Origin: Ignavibacteriaceae bacterium
GTDB taxonomy: Bacteria > Bacteroidota > Ignavibacteria > Ignavibacteriales > Ignavibacteriaceae
NCBI GenBank assembly: GCA_013388545.1
Contig: JACAFB010000047.1
Location: 118,704-182,703 of the forward strand
Reading direction: 5' to 3'
Length of the DNA stretch: 64,000 bases
Shown here in pieces: positions 10,287-18,334 of this stretch. The translations under genes were made by a program, and so were the position numbers. Numbering within the stretch: the first letter of the stretch is position 1; every line of letters starts with the position of its first letter. The notes beneath the pieces are model-generated. The model was not told where the DNA came from. It did no database searches and worked only from the letters and a program-made list of their open reading frames with translations.

Positions 10287-11411
10287 TTAATTTGAATTCA
10301 ATACTTCGATAGATGATTCAAGCAATTGTTTTGCATATTTGAAATTGTGCGAACCTTTACTCAAATCATGTTCAACAAAATAATAGTTGAACAGAGCACC
10401 AGCCAGAAATGCAGGAGCAATCCTAAGCGGGTTACTTGAACTTGCATTTACTAAACCAGTAGATGGATCGATCCAGTTTCTGTTAAGCAATAGTGTATGT
10501 AAGCTATCAAGCAAAGCTTCAACTTGTGTATGACTCTGGTTATAATCGATAGTGAAACCTGCCGATGGATGACAGCCGGTAATTGTACAACCATTTAACA
10601 AGTAAGTTGGATTGCCTGAAGTATTGAGATATTCAATATTCATTGTATGTCCACCGCCAATACCACCACCTGCAGTTGGATCAGCCATATGACAGATTGC
10701 GCAACCGTCAGCTTTGATAACTGAACTGGTTGTATGGAATGAACTTGTATAGGTGTAATTCTGGAATTCAAATCCGCCCACACCAGCTAACATTTGTCCC
10801 TGAACTCCGTAATGTGGATACCAACGATTTGTTGTAATTTTAATTGTATCAGTACTAGCTGTTTTTGAGGGATTTGGTTCCGGACTGATTGTCCTGGTTT
10901 TATGGCAGGAAACACAAAGATTACCTTTACCATAATCAAAAACATAATCCGCAACTCCGTCTACTGCAGAAATAATGGTAACCGGTGCAACAGTACGAAG
11001 TGAGAAGTCCGCATTTGAATGTGGTGAATGGCAGGCAAAGCATCCCGGAGGTGACCCGTTTACATGGGCTGTAACAGTCTGTCCTCTCAGACTTTGAAGG
11101 TAGCCCTCGGTTGTGTGACAATTTGAACAAGAGCTTGAGTTACGTTCAAAATCGCCCCCGATTGCGTGTTTTGAAAGATCCCATTGATACTTTCGTGCCC
11201 ATACATAATATGTTGTGTCATAATCGTAGTTATGACAATCGGCACAAACTATACCCTGTTTGAATCCATCCCAGTTAATATAGGAATCACCAGGATCACC
11301 TTTATCACCTTTATCACCTTTGGGCCCAGCCGGACCTTCGCATCCTACCAACAATGCTCCAAGCAGAGTTGCAGCGATAAGAATAGTGAGAAAGTATTTT
11401 ATATTATTCAT
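10287..11411 (-). CDS. Multihaem c-type cytochrome lipoprotein with collagen-like Gly-X-Y segment
   Basis: A 374-residue protein. The start is the ATG at 11411, five bases after a GGAG ribosome-binding site; a GTG six bases earlier is less likely. The signal peptide ends in LLVGC, a lipobox with Cys24. Immediately after the lipid-anchored Cys comes GPAGPKGDKGDKGDPGD, five Gly-X-Y triplets as in collagen-like stalks. Five CXXCH haem sites follow (CADCH, CSNCH, CFACH, CVSCH, CAICH), then one CX4CH site (CTITGCH). It is the last gene of the cytochrome-porin operon. The likely place is the outer-membrane surface, with the haem head held off by the stalk; that is inference. Confidence 0.87.
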   Translation of the reverse strand: MNNIKYFLTILIAATLLGALLVGCEGPAGPKGDKGDKGDPGDSYINWDGFKQGIVCADCHNYDYDTTYYVWARKYQWDLSKHAIGGDFERNSSSCSNCHTTEGYLQSLRGQTVTAHVNGSPPGCFACHSPHSNADFSLRTVAPVTIISAVDGVADYVFDYGKGNLCVSCHKTRTISPEPNPSKTASTDTIKITTNRWYPHYGVQGQMLAGVGGFEFQNYTYTSSFHTTSSVIKADGCAICHMADPTAGGGIGGGHTMNIEYLNTSGNPTYLLNGCTITGCHPSAGFTIDYNQSHTQVEALLDSLHTLLLNRNWIDPSTGLVNASSSNPLRIAPAFLAGALFNYYFVEHDLSKGSHNFKYAKQLLESSIEVLNSN

Positions 11412-11453
11412 ATGCACTCCATTTTTTTATGGGAAATTATGTTTTTTGTAGGA

Positions 11454-12497
11454 CTAATATTTAATATCCTTTCCGAATAAATTTAGTTTTCCATCAATAT
11501 GTTTTGATGCATTTACGAATTTAAGATTTGCATCTATAACACCGGCGTGACATAAAGAACAATTTTGAACATTTGGATGAGTTCCGCCATCAGCACTTGT
11601 CTTTGGTAATGGATTAGATCCATTTCCATGACAAGATCCACATTCAGAGGTTGCGGGATTATTCCATACCGGCGCGTTTGTTAAGTTACCATTCTTAAAA
11701 TAGCCATGGCAATAAGTATTAGAACAAGTTAAATTCGCTAAATCATAAACCGGATTGGGAGTAAATAACGGCAAGTTTGAATCATACTCTGATGTTGAAG
11801 GATCGTTTGTCTTTAGAACAGCCAGAGGATTACTGCTCATCAAAACTTCGGCTCTTAGATCCGGGTCAGTATGCCCCGGAGTTGATACACTTCCGGGAAC
11901 ATTATGACAATCTCCGCAAAGCAGCACCTTTCCTTCCATGTTACCTTTTAAGTGAACCTGATGGGCTCCGACACCCCGACTTGTGTTTGAGTAATTTCCA
12001 CTCAAATCTCTAGGTGGTGCATTGCTGTTCTTATTTCCATGGCAAGTTGTACAGTTTTCGGGTCCGCCTTTATAAAGATGACAGTTATTGCAAGTTGGAG
12101 AAGCGATACCACCCGAATAATCATTCCCATGGCAAGGCTTACAAAGTGAGAAATCCCAATTCCTGTTCGAAATGTATTTCCCATGAAAGTTAGCAGAATT
12201 AGTATCAACAATTCCTTCAACATGAACTCCAATACCCAGATGACATTCACTTGAAGAACAGCTAACTTCAGTCAACCCGCCCGAAAAGTCGCCGGCGTGA
12301 CATTGACTGCAATCATTTAATTTATTTAAACTGTTTTTTACAAGCAGTCCATGAAAGTTTGCAGAGTTTTTATCGAAAGTCCCTTCACCGTGGACTGAAA
12401 CATTCTGAGGTTGAACAAGCTCATCTTTAAGTTTTGAGCAGCTTGCGATAAGCAGAGCTGCTACCATTATCAGGATAGTCAATAATAATTTTTTCAT
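11454..12497 (-). CDS. Nine-haem cytochrome c lipoprotein with CX4CH/CXXCH motifs
   Basis: The reading frame extends upstream into the next gene, but the ATG at 12497 begins a proper lipoprotein signal (IASC, Cys20), giving 347 residues. Seven CXXCH sites (CSQCH, CKPCH, CNNCH, CTTCH, CGDCH, CGSCH, CSLCH) and two CX4CH sites (CSSSECH, CSNTYCH) are present. The stretch with CSNTYCH followed by CGSCH about 26 residues on matches the CxxxxCH...CXXCH domain (TIGR01904) known from Geobacter multihaem cytochromes. The phrase NSANFHG occurs twice, showing an internal duplication in the N-terminal half. It lies between the 14-haem and collagen-like cytochromes in one operon and is probably an outer-membrane or surface electron carrier. 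Confidence 0.87.
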   Translation of the reverse strand: MKKLLLTILIMVAALLIASCSKLKDELVQPQNVSVHGEGTFDKNSANFHGLLVKNSLNKLNDCSQCHAGDFSGGLTEVSCSSSECHLGIGVHVEGIVDTNSANFHGKYISNRNWDFSLCKPCHGNDYSGGIASPTCNNCHLYKGGPENCTTCHGNKNSNAPPRDLSGNYSNTSRGVGAHQVHLKGNMEGKVLLCGDCHNVPGSVSTPGHTDPDLRAEVLMSSNPLAVLKTNDPSTSEYDSNLPLFTPNPVYDLANLTCSNTYCHGYFKNGNLTNAPVWNNPATSECGSCHGNGSNPLPKTSADGGTHPNVQNCSLCHAGVIDANLKFVNASKHIDGKLNLFGKDIKY

Positions 12498-12523
12498 TTT
12501 AAAACCTGTATTTACAAATATGA

Positions 12524-13729
12524 TTAACTGCCATGACAGTACCCGCAAAATCCTATTCCCTTTGGGCTCGAAGGTGAAAAAGATGAATGACAATTGTAAC
12601 ACACAGATGCATCAGAACTATGCCAATCACCATTTTCATCTTTCATAAAACCTGAAGGATGAGTTTTGGGATTTGTTCCTTGTATTCCGTCACTATCAAG
12701 ATGGCATTGTAAACAAGTTGGATCAGCACCCTGCACATCATGACAGGAAATGCACCTTTCAATATCTCTTCGTGCCAATACTGAATGTTCGCCTCCACCT
12801 GTTCCAACTCCAATAGTTATAAACCCTGCTTTAAGATGCGAGGCAGGAATTATACCGCTAATGCCAAAGTCGTTATTATCTGACTGATGACAATTGGCAC
12901 AAAATGTTTCTATCTGATGGCAGCTTTGACATTCAGATAATTTACTCTTTGAGTCAATGCTATGAGTAAACCGATAGTTTAATTCATGAACACGATTGAT
13001 TGCCTGCTGCTTAGCCCCGTCAACGTAGTTTGAGGGATAATATGGCTGATAAAAATCATCAGAAACATTTTTTTCATAAATCACATTAGTTGCAACGTGG
13101 CACTCTTCGCATGAATTATTGTCGTGACACATTACACAATTTGCATCAATGTCATTAGCAGCGAATCGATGAGATTTAATAAAATTGCTGCTTATGTGAG
13201 ATTGAGGAATTAGATTCACGGTTGAAATATGACAGGCTTCGCAAGCATTAGTTGCCATTCCTTTTTCAGAATGACAGTTATAACAATTTTCCATAGGAGG
13301 ATTTGGTTGGACTGCCTGAAAGCTGTAATCAACTTTATCTAATCCAATATGACATGAAGTGCATTCCATCTTTTGATTACCAGAGTGGAAACTATGATCA
13401 AAAATCAGCGCTGATTCTTTTTGTATCAAAGGTTCATAAGAATCTCCGATATGGCAAGTCCCGCATTCATCCTGATTATCAACCTGATGGCAGACACTGC
13501 AGTTTTCATGGTTTGGGAGCAATCTATCTTTTAATGATGTACTTGAGATAACAGATGAATGGCAGTCTGCACAGCTCATCGCATCAGCATGCAGCTGATG
13601 AGAAAATTTAATTCTTTCCGAGTTATCTGAGTATTCGCTGCCCTCCCGATCATTCATTACAAATGCTGACACAACCAGAAAACCGATAAGAATTATTACG
13701 AGGTTAAGGTAAATAAGTTTTATTCTCAT
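12524..13729 (-). CDS. Fourteen-haem periplasmic cytochrome c
   Basis: A 401-residue protein with an N-terminal hydrophobic segment (about residues 4-24, no lipobox) and 14 CXXCH sites, from CADCH near residue 53 to CGYCH at the very C-terminus. His residues between sites, such as FSHQLHA and FDHSFHS, can supply distal haem ligands. The spacing resembles cytochrome c7/NrfB-like repeats. The start is two bases after the porin stop (TAATATG), so translation is probably coupled. The high haem density suggests a wire through or near the outer-membrane barrel encoded just upstream. Whether it is periplasmic or sits in the pore cannot be read from sequence. Confidence 0.88.
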   Translation of the reverse strand: MRIKLIYLNLVIILIGFLVVSAFVMNDREGSEYSDNSERIKFSHQLHADAMSCADCHSSVISSTSLKDRLLPNHENCSVCHQVDNQDECGTCHIGDSYEPLIQKESALIFDHSFHSGNQKMECTSCHIGLDKVDYSFQAVQPNPPMENCYNCHSEKGMATNACEACHISTVNLIPQSHISSNFIKSHRFAANDIDANCVMCHDNNSCEECHVATNVIYEKNVSDDFYQPYYPSNYVDGAKQQAINRVHELNYRFTHSIDSKSKLSECQSCHQIETFCANCHQSDNNDFGISGIIPASHLKAGFITIGVGTGGGEHSVLARRDIERCISCHDVQGADPTCLQCHLDSDGIQGTNPKTHPSGFMKDENGDWHSSDASVCYNCHSSFSPSSPKGIGFCGYCHGS

Positions 13730-13730
13730 A

Positions 13731-15014
13731 TTACATCATATCGAGATTAGTATTGAACCAGTAATTAATTTTAAAGAACATTCTGAAATCATTCTTATAG
13801 ATTTTGTTATTTAGGAACTGACCCTGTAAATCGAATGACAAAATTCTTAATGGCCTTATGTTTACACCAGCAAGAATGGTAGTCAGACTGTTCTTTTCAC
13901 TAGCAGTTTTGCTCAGCTTATATGAAGTGAAAGAAACTCCCACCGATGGTGTGAGAAATCCTTCGAGAAAAGTGTAACCTGAAAATAAAGAAACGGCATC
14001 AAGTTCTCCGGCATAGCCAAATGTTCTTCTGTAAGTTAATGTTCCGTATGAAGTGACTAATCCTGCAGTAAATCTTTGCGATTCATCATCTTTGTAGGTT
14101 ACATTGGCAAATCTTGCCAGAGCCGAGATCATATTGCTGAATTTGTAAACACCGCCAACTTCCACTTCCTGCGTATTACCATAATCGAATACGGAAAAGA
14201 TGGAGTTGTACCTGATTCTAGGCTCGCGATACTGATAATAAACGTTAAGATTCAGTTTATCTATCGGCTCATAATTGCCATCGATCTCAAACTTTGAAGT
14301 CTTTTCAAAATTCAAATCATAATCATATCTGGTATTTATCGAAATAGTGTTAGGCAGCTCATAACTAATTTCACCGGAAACGAACTGATATTGATTGGAA
14401 TTATTTTCAATTAAAAGATTAACAGGATTAAGATCTGTTCCTAATCTTGCTGCAAAATATTTTTCAGTTCTAAAATTCTTTTTTATGTAGCTTACACCAA
14501 GTTGAAAATTCTTTAATACGGAAGTTGAAAATTTTCCACCGAGGATATAATCATCTTCCCATTTGTCGGTTATTTCCAGCTTCTGATAAGCCGGTACATT
14601 CCCTCCGTAGTAAACAAAAAATCTGTAGTTTTCAGGTTTTACCTCCAGATAAGCACCGTCAAAAACACCACCAGCCACACTATTAAATATCGGCTGCCTT
14701 CCAAGCTTGACTGTAGCGATATTAAAGATTTTTCTTGCTTCAAAATACAAGTTATAAAATCTTAATCGCGGATCGTTCTTCTGCTTTACTGCAAAATCAT
14801 TTTCAAGATTCAGATAAGAGCGAAGTGAGAAATTGCCTTCATTAATATTTAGATTAAGCACCTGGAAACTTCGAAGATGGGTTTCTGAGACATCTGCAGT
14901 ATCAAATCTTTCAAATGAGTAAAGAGAAGAAGAAATTCTGCCGTTTATATTCTGTGCAATTGTTTGCGGAAGAATCAGAACGGCAGCAAACAAGACAAGA
15001 AAAATATTTTTCAT
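13731..15014 (-). CDS. Outer-membrane beta-barrel protein (porin of a porin-cytochrome complex)
   Basis: A 427-residue protein with a cleavable signal peptide (MKNIFLVLFAAVLILPQTIA) and no Cys-haem sites. The mature chain is a succession of amphipathic strands with alternating aromatic and polar residues, many charged turns, and a C-terminal strand ending near INYWFNTNLDMM. This is the usual look of an outer-membrane barrel. The motif IATVKLGRQPIFNSVAGGVFDG resembles the porin-like alginate or MtrB-type families only weakly. It is sandwiched between a tetrahaem cytochrome and a 14-haem cytochrome with a one-base gap to the latter. That points to a porin sheathing a cytochrome, as in MtrB/PioB/OmbB systems. 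Confidence 0.78.
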   Translation of the reverse strand: MKNIFLVLFAAVLILPQTIAQNINGRISSSLYSFERFDTADVSETHLRSFQVLNLNINEGNFSLRSYLNLENDFAVKQKNDPRLRFYNLYFEARKIFNIATVKLGRQPIFNSVAGGVFDGAYLEVKPENYRFFVYYGGNVPAYQKLEITDKWEDDYILGGKFSTSVLKNFQLGVSYIKKNFRTEKYFAARLGTDLNPVNLLIENNSNQYQFVSGEISYELPNTISINTRYDYDLNFEKTSKFEIDGNYEPIDKLNLNVYYQYREPRIRYNSIFSVFDYGNTQEVEVGGVYKFSNMISALARFANVTYKDDESQRFTAGLVTSYGTLTYRRTFGYAGELDAVSLFSGYTFLEGFLTPSVGVSFTSYKLSKTASEKNSLTTILAGVNIRPLRILSFDLQGQFLNNKIYKNDFRMFFKINYWFNTNLDMM

Positions 15015-15057
15015 TAATTTATTTAACGATTGTTAAAAATAGCTATTTCAGAAGCTA

Positions 15058-15591
15058 CTATTTAGGAACACTGTGTTTTATCTTTTCCCACATAGTTGTC
15101 AAATCAAATTCTTTGAAAGTAGGACTTTCAGGGTTATGACAGTTAACACAAAACTTATCAAGTGAATCATGAACAATCAATCCGTTTTTGATTGATTCCT
15201 CTCTGCTCTTCATAACTTTGAGGCTTTTATATTCTGAACCTGGTCCGTGACAAGTTTCGCACTGCACTCCATCTTCAACTTTGAATTTTTCCATCTTCAA
15301 AGAAGCATCAACATTGTAACCACTTGCGTGGCATTTAAGACATTCAGGAGTTTCAACTGCTAAAGTTGTAAACCCTTTCTCTTTTGCAATTCTGTTTGAT
15401 TCTTCTGACTTTAATGTTTCATAAGCTTTTGAATGTTTGCTCTCCTGCCAGATAGAAAGTTGTTTACCCTGCTTATCTGTTTTATGACACATACCGCAGG
15501 CTTCAACACCTACAAATTTCTTTTCTTGAGCAATGGAGACATAGATGGGACTTACTAGAATTAACAGCGAGAGAAAATATTTGATGATCAT
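15058..15591 (-). CDS. Tetrahaem cytochrome c554-like protein
   Basis: A 177-residue periplasmic protein with a signal peptide ending at SIAQ and four CXXCH sites (CGMCH, CLKCH, CETCH, CVNCH). The pattern VGVEACGMCH ... WQESKHSKAY ... CLKCHASGYN ... CETCHGPGS fits the cytochrome c554/c-prime family. It opens the cytochrome operon: GGAGG lies six bases ahead of the ATG and the next gene starts 43 bp after the stop. It may carry electrons between the inner-membrane quinol pool and the outer-membrane complex. Nitrogen-compound or thiosulfate reduction partners are also possible for this family. Confidence 0.88.
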   Translation of the reverse strand: MIIKYFLSLLILVSPIYVSIAQEKKFVGVEACGMCHKTDKQGKQLSIWQESKHSKAYETLKSEESNRIAKEKGFTTLAVETPECLKCHASGYNVDASLKMEKFKVEDGVQCETCHGPGSEYKSLKVMKSREESIKNGLIVHDSLDKFCVNCHNPESPTFKEFDLTTMWEKIKHSVPK

Positions 15592-15700
15592 TTAACCTCC
15601 AATTAAAAATTGGATTAACATTTTGTAATAATTAACACATAACAAATTTAGAAAATAATAATTTGAAATTCCATGTTATGTTAAAAATATTTTTAAAGTT

Positions 15701-17347
15701 TTATTTTATCAGCATCATTTTTCTAAACATCTCGGACTCATTTAGTCTTAATTTACAAATATAAATTCCTGAGCTAAGATTATTAGCTGACCATACAATT
15801 TCATACTCTCCGCTGGGCATAAAGTTGTGCAAGAGCGATTGAACTTTATTTCCGAGAACATCATAAATATCAAGTGTAACATACGATGATTGAGGTATAA
15901 TAAACTTTATTTTCGTAGAAGGATTGAATGGATTTGGATAGTTTTGAAAAAGATTAAATGAATACTCTGAATTTTGTTGATGCTCGTTAATTGTTGTTGA
16001 ATCAACAGCATAGCCTCTGAAAGGAATTATCTTATTACCACCATCGGAATTGATAGTAATTGAACCACTGTAATATCCGGCTGCCCCCGGATAGAATGTT
16101 AAATCAATGTAAGTCGAATGCATTGGTAAAATCTGCGTTTGATAATTACCAATTGTAAATGCAGAATCGCTCGAAACAATGTTCTGAATATTTAACGTTT
16201 TGTTTCCCACATTCAATAGTTGGAAGAAAAGTGATTGCATATTCCCAACTCTTACTGTGTCGAATTGCATTTTAAGAGGAAGAGCAAGCAGCAAAGGATT
16301 TTGAGGACGATTTTCATTTGTGCGAAATGAATAAATTCTTTCAACAAATACGCTATGATCTATAAAAGGATTACGTTTGTTCTGATAAAATGCTATCAGA
16401 TTGTTTCTGTTTATTTCTTTAATTGAAACTTCATCAAAATCATTCCATATTCTGAAAATATTTTCTTGCCTTATGTCAAGATAATTTCCAAAGTTCTCAT
16501 ATCTGATAATAAAGTAAAGCATTGCTCTGCTTACATCGCCTTTGTGGACGTCGCGAGGTTCGAAAACAGTTTGATTCACAGAATCCTTACCAAGTTTACT
16601 GCCGCCCAATTGCCATGTAATTCCGGATAAAACTTTCCCGAACGGATAATTGCCACGGGTATTGTTAGCATTTTTATCCGTAGGGTAAAGGTGATTTAAA
16701 TCCGATCTCATTGGTTCATCTTGATTAAAAGTAGATTGAGGCCAGGAGTGTTCAGTATCAAAATTTTGATTTTGTGCTTCTGTTCGGTTATTAGCTTTTA
16801 TTTTTCTTCCTGTGTAAACGCATTCAATTGTATCTCCTGGCTGCTGATCAAGCGTATCAAACATTCTGTCACGCGCTGTGTTGTATCCGAGTGATGTATG
16901 ATTGATTACAAGATTTTTCAGCACACTTTTTAGTTCATTATCATATAAGTTAAAAGTAGTTGCGTCATAACTGTCATTAAATATTGCCGAACCTGTTAAT
17001 CTTACAGAGAACAATTTTGTACTGTCCGGTGATTCAAAAATCAGAAGATCATTATCAATAACATTTTGAGTGGGTTTAAAAAAAATCCAGAAAATACCGG
17101 AGTCTGATGGACTGATATTAAATGATGAATCGGATGTAGAAAATGATCGATTGAAATTTACTATTCCACTTACTTCAAATTCTTCTTCACAATCATTTTT
17201 AATTATAATTTGAAGGCTGTCTTTGTTTCCGGTTATTAATTGTGGAAAGTTAAATTCCTGCTGATTGGTGATTATCTGAGAATGAAGGTTAGCAGTAAAA
17301 AATAATAATGTTACTGTTATTAAAATTACTTTGAAAATTGCTTTCAT
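15701..17347 (-). CDS. Secreted endonuclease I with Ig-like domains and T9SS sorting tail
   Basis: A 548-residue exported nuclease. It has a signal peptide (about 1-23), an Ig-like ASPM/choice-of-anchor domain (about 25-125), then an EndA/BsnI-type nuclease domain (about 130-340) with the active-site text DTEHSWPQS and HLYPTDKNANNTRGNYPFG. A second Ig-like domain lies at about 345-440. The last ~90 residues are a type A T9SS C-terminal domain: FQNYPNPFNPSTKI, then GNKVQSLLH, then a final KMMLIK. It should cross the outer membrane by the type IX system and degrade extracellular DNA, for nutrition or biofilm remodelling. It has its own upstream region, divergent from 17431. Confidence 0.92.
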   Translation of the reverse strand: MKAIFKVILITVTLLFFTANLHSQIITNQQEFNFPQLITGNKDSLQIIIKNDCEEEFEVSGIVNFNRSFSTSDSSFNISPSDSGIFWIFFKPTQNVIDNDLLIFESPDSTKLFSVRLTGSAIFNDSYDATTFNLYDNELKSVLKNLVINHTSLGYNTARDRMFDTLDQQPGDTIECVYTGRKIKANNRTEAQNQNFDTEHSWPQSTFNQDEPMRSDLNHLYPTDKNANNTRGNYPFGKVLSGITWQLGGSKLGKDSVNQTVFEPRDVHKGDVSRAMLYFIIRYENFGNYLDIRQENIFRIWNDFDEVSIKEINRNNLIAFYQNKRNPFIDHSVFVERIYSFRTNENRPQNPLLLALPLKMQFDTVRVGNMQSLFFQLLNVGNKTLNIQNIVSSDSAFTIGNYQTQILPMHSTYIDLTFYPGAAGYYSGSITINSDGGNKIIPFRGYAVDSTTINEHQQNSEYSFNLFQNYPNPFNPSTKIKFIIPQSSYVTLDIYDVLGNKVQSLLHNFMPSGEYEIVWSANNLSSGIYICKLRLNESEMFRKMMLIK

Positions 17348-17430
17348 TTAATCAGTCAATGCTTACGGTGTTTTGATAATCAATTAAAATCTTTAATTTC
17401 GCCCGTTAAAATAATTCAGGTTAAGTTATA

Positions 17431-17880
17431 ATGAAACAAATATTACTTTCAGCTTTGGCTTTTTTCTTAATAATTAATGTAAGCCTGACAGCACAAATTG
17501 ATCAACACATATGGAAACCGCTCGTCGTAGAGGAAAATCAGAAACTCTGGTACGATGCAAATATGCTTGACTCTGCTAAAGGCGATAAGTTCCAGGTTTG
17601 GGTGCTGGAGCTTCATAAACCTCCACTTGAGATTGAAAATATAGACGGCGATGTTTACAGGTCTAAAACACTATACACAGTAAACCTCAATTCTGTTAAA
17701 TATGGGATCCTCAAAATCGTTTATTATGATGTTGCAAGCCGTGAAATATTTAGTTATGACTATTCTAAACCTGAAGAGTACGATGACCTGAATTATCCTT
17801 ATCCAATTACTGAAAATTCTTTTATGTTTTTAATTCTTAAAGAACTGATGAAGCAAAAAGGAGAGCAATCCCAGAAATGA
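17431..17880 (+). CDS. Small secreted protein of unknown function
   Basis: A 149-residue protein with a signal peptide (cleavage near LTAQ, residue 21). The mature part is a compact beta-rich domain: WKPLVVEENQKLWYDANMLD, then FQVWVLELHKPP, then YTVNLNSVKYGILKIVYYD. This pattern (a residue-level answer to 'how does the sample differ', ending in a Tyr/Asp-rich strand) recalls the CpeE/surface-adhesin E-like small periplasmic proteins, but the match is weak. The final codons overlap the start of the SET gene by four bases (ATGA), so the two are translationally coupled. Confidence 0.7.
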   Translation: MKQILLSALAFFLIINVSLTAQIDQHIWKPLVVEENQKLWYDANMLDSAKGDKFQVWVLELHKPPLEIENIDGDVYRSKTLYTVNLNSVKYGILKIVYYDVASREIFSYDYSKPEEYDDLNYPYPITENSFMFLILKELMKQKGEQSQK

Positions 17881-18305
17881 CCAGAAATAATTTCGATGAT
17901 AAAGTTTATATCAAAGGATCACCAATTCACGGCAGCGGAGTATTCACTTCTGTTGCAATTCCAAAACATAGTTTGATAATGCCTATTGATGGTGAAGAAA
18001 TTTCGGTTGAAGAGTGCGAAAGAAGAGAAAATGAGGAAAACAATGTTTACATTTTTTGGAAGACCGATGAATCTTTTCTTGATGTATCATCTACGCCAAA
18101 AATTAAATATATAAATCACCTTTGTGACTCGAATTGCGAAGTTGTTGAAGATGATAATGGATGTTTATGGCTGTACTCGATTAAGGATATACTTGCTCAC
18201 GAAGAGCTAACAATTAATTATGGTTACGAAGAAATATACCAGCACTGTGTTTGTGATTTTTGCGATCCTAATCGTGATCAAATAAATTCTAATCAGAATC
18301 TATAA
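17877..18305 (+). CDS. SET domain protein (lysine methyltransferase-like)
   Basis: A 142-residue cytosolic protein that is essentially one SET domain. Seen are GSGVFTSVAIPKHSLI (the N-terminal GxG region), YINHLCDSNCE (the NHxC cofactor motif), ELTINYGYE (catalytic Tyr region) and a post-SET Cys cluster CVCDFC. These residues would use S-adenosylmethionine to methylate a lysine. Bacterial SET proteins of this length are known, but their targets mostly are not. Its four-base overlap with a secreted-protein gene is hard to explain by function. The start lacks a strong ribosome-binding site, consistent with coupling. Confidence 0.85.
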   Translation: MTRNNFDDKVYIKGSPIHGSGVFTSVAIPKHSLIMPIDGEEISVEECERRENEENNVYIFWKTDESFLDVSSTPKIKYINHLCDSNCEVVEDDNGCLWLYSIKDILAHEELTINYGYEEIYQHCVCDFCDPNRDQINSNQNL

Positions 18306-18334
18306 TACCTGCATTAGACTGATTCTGTTTTTTT
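18294..18334 (+). terminator. Rho-independent terminator of the SET operon
   Basis: CAGAATC at 18294-18300 pairs with GATTCTG at 18321-18327 across a 20-nt loop, followed by seven T residues. The hairpin overlaps the SET stop and the end of the convergent typA gene. The stem is short, so efficiency is uncertain. Confidence 0.4.

Noticed and set aside
11290-11340. Gly-X-Y repeat DNA as a tandem-repeat or phage-tail fragment
   Set aside because: It is in frame inside a lipoprotein with haem sites downstream, so it is part of that gene.
12498-12602. Upstream extension of the nine-haem cytochrome frame
   Set aside because: It overlaps the 14-haem gene and would spoil the lipoprotein signal that begins at 12497.
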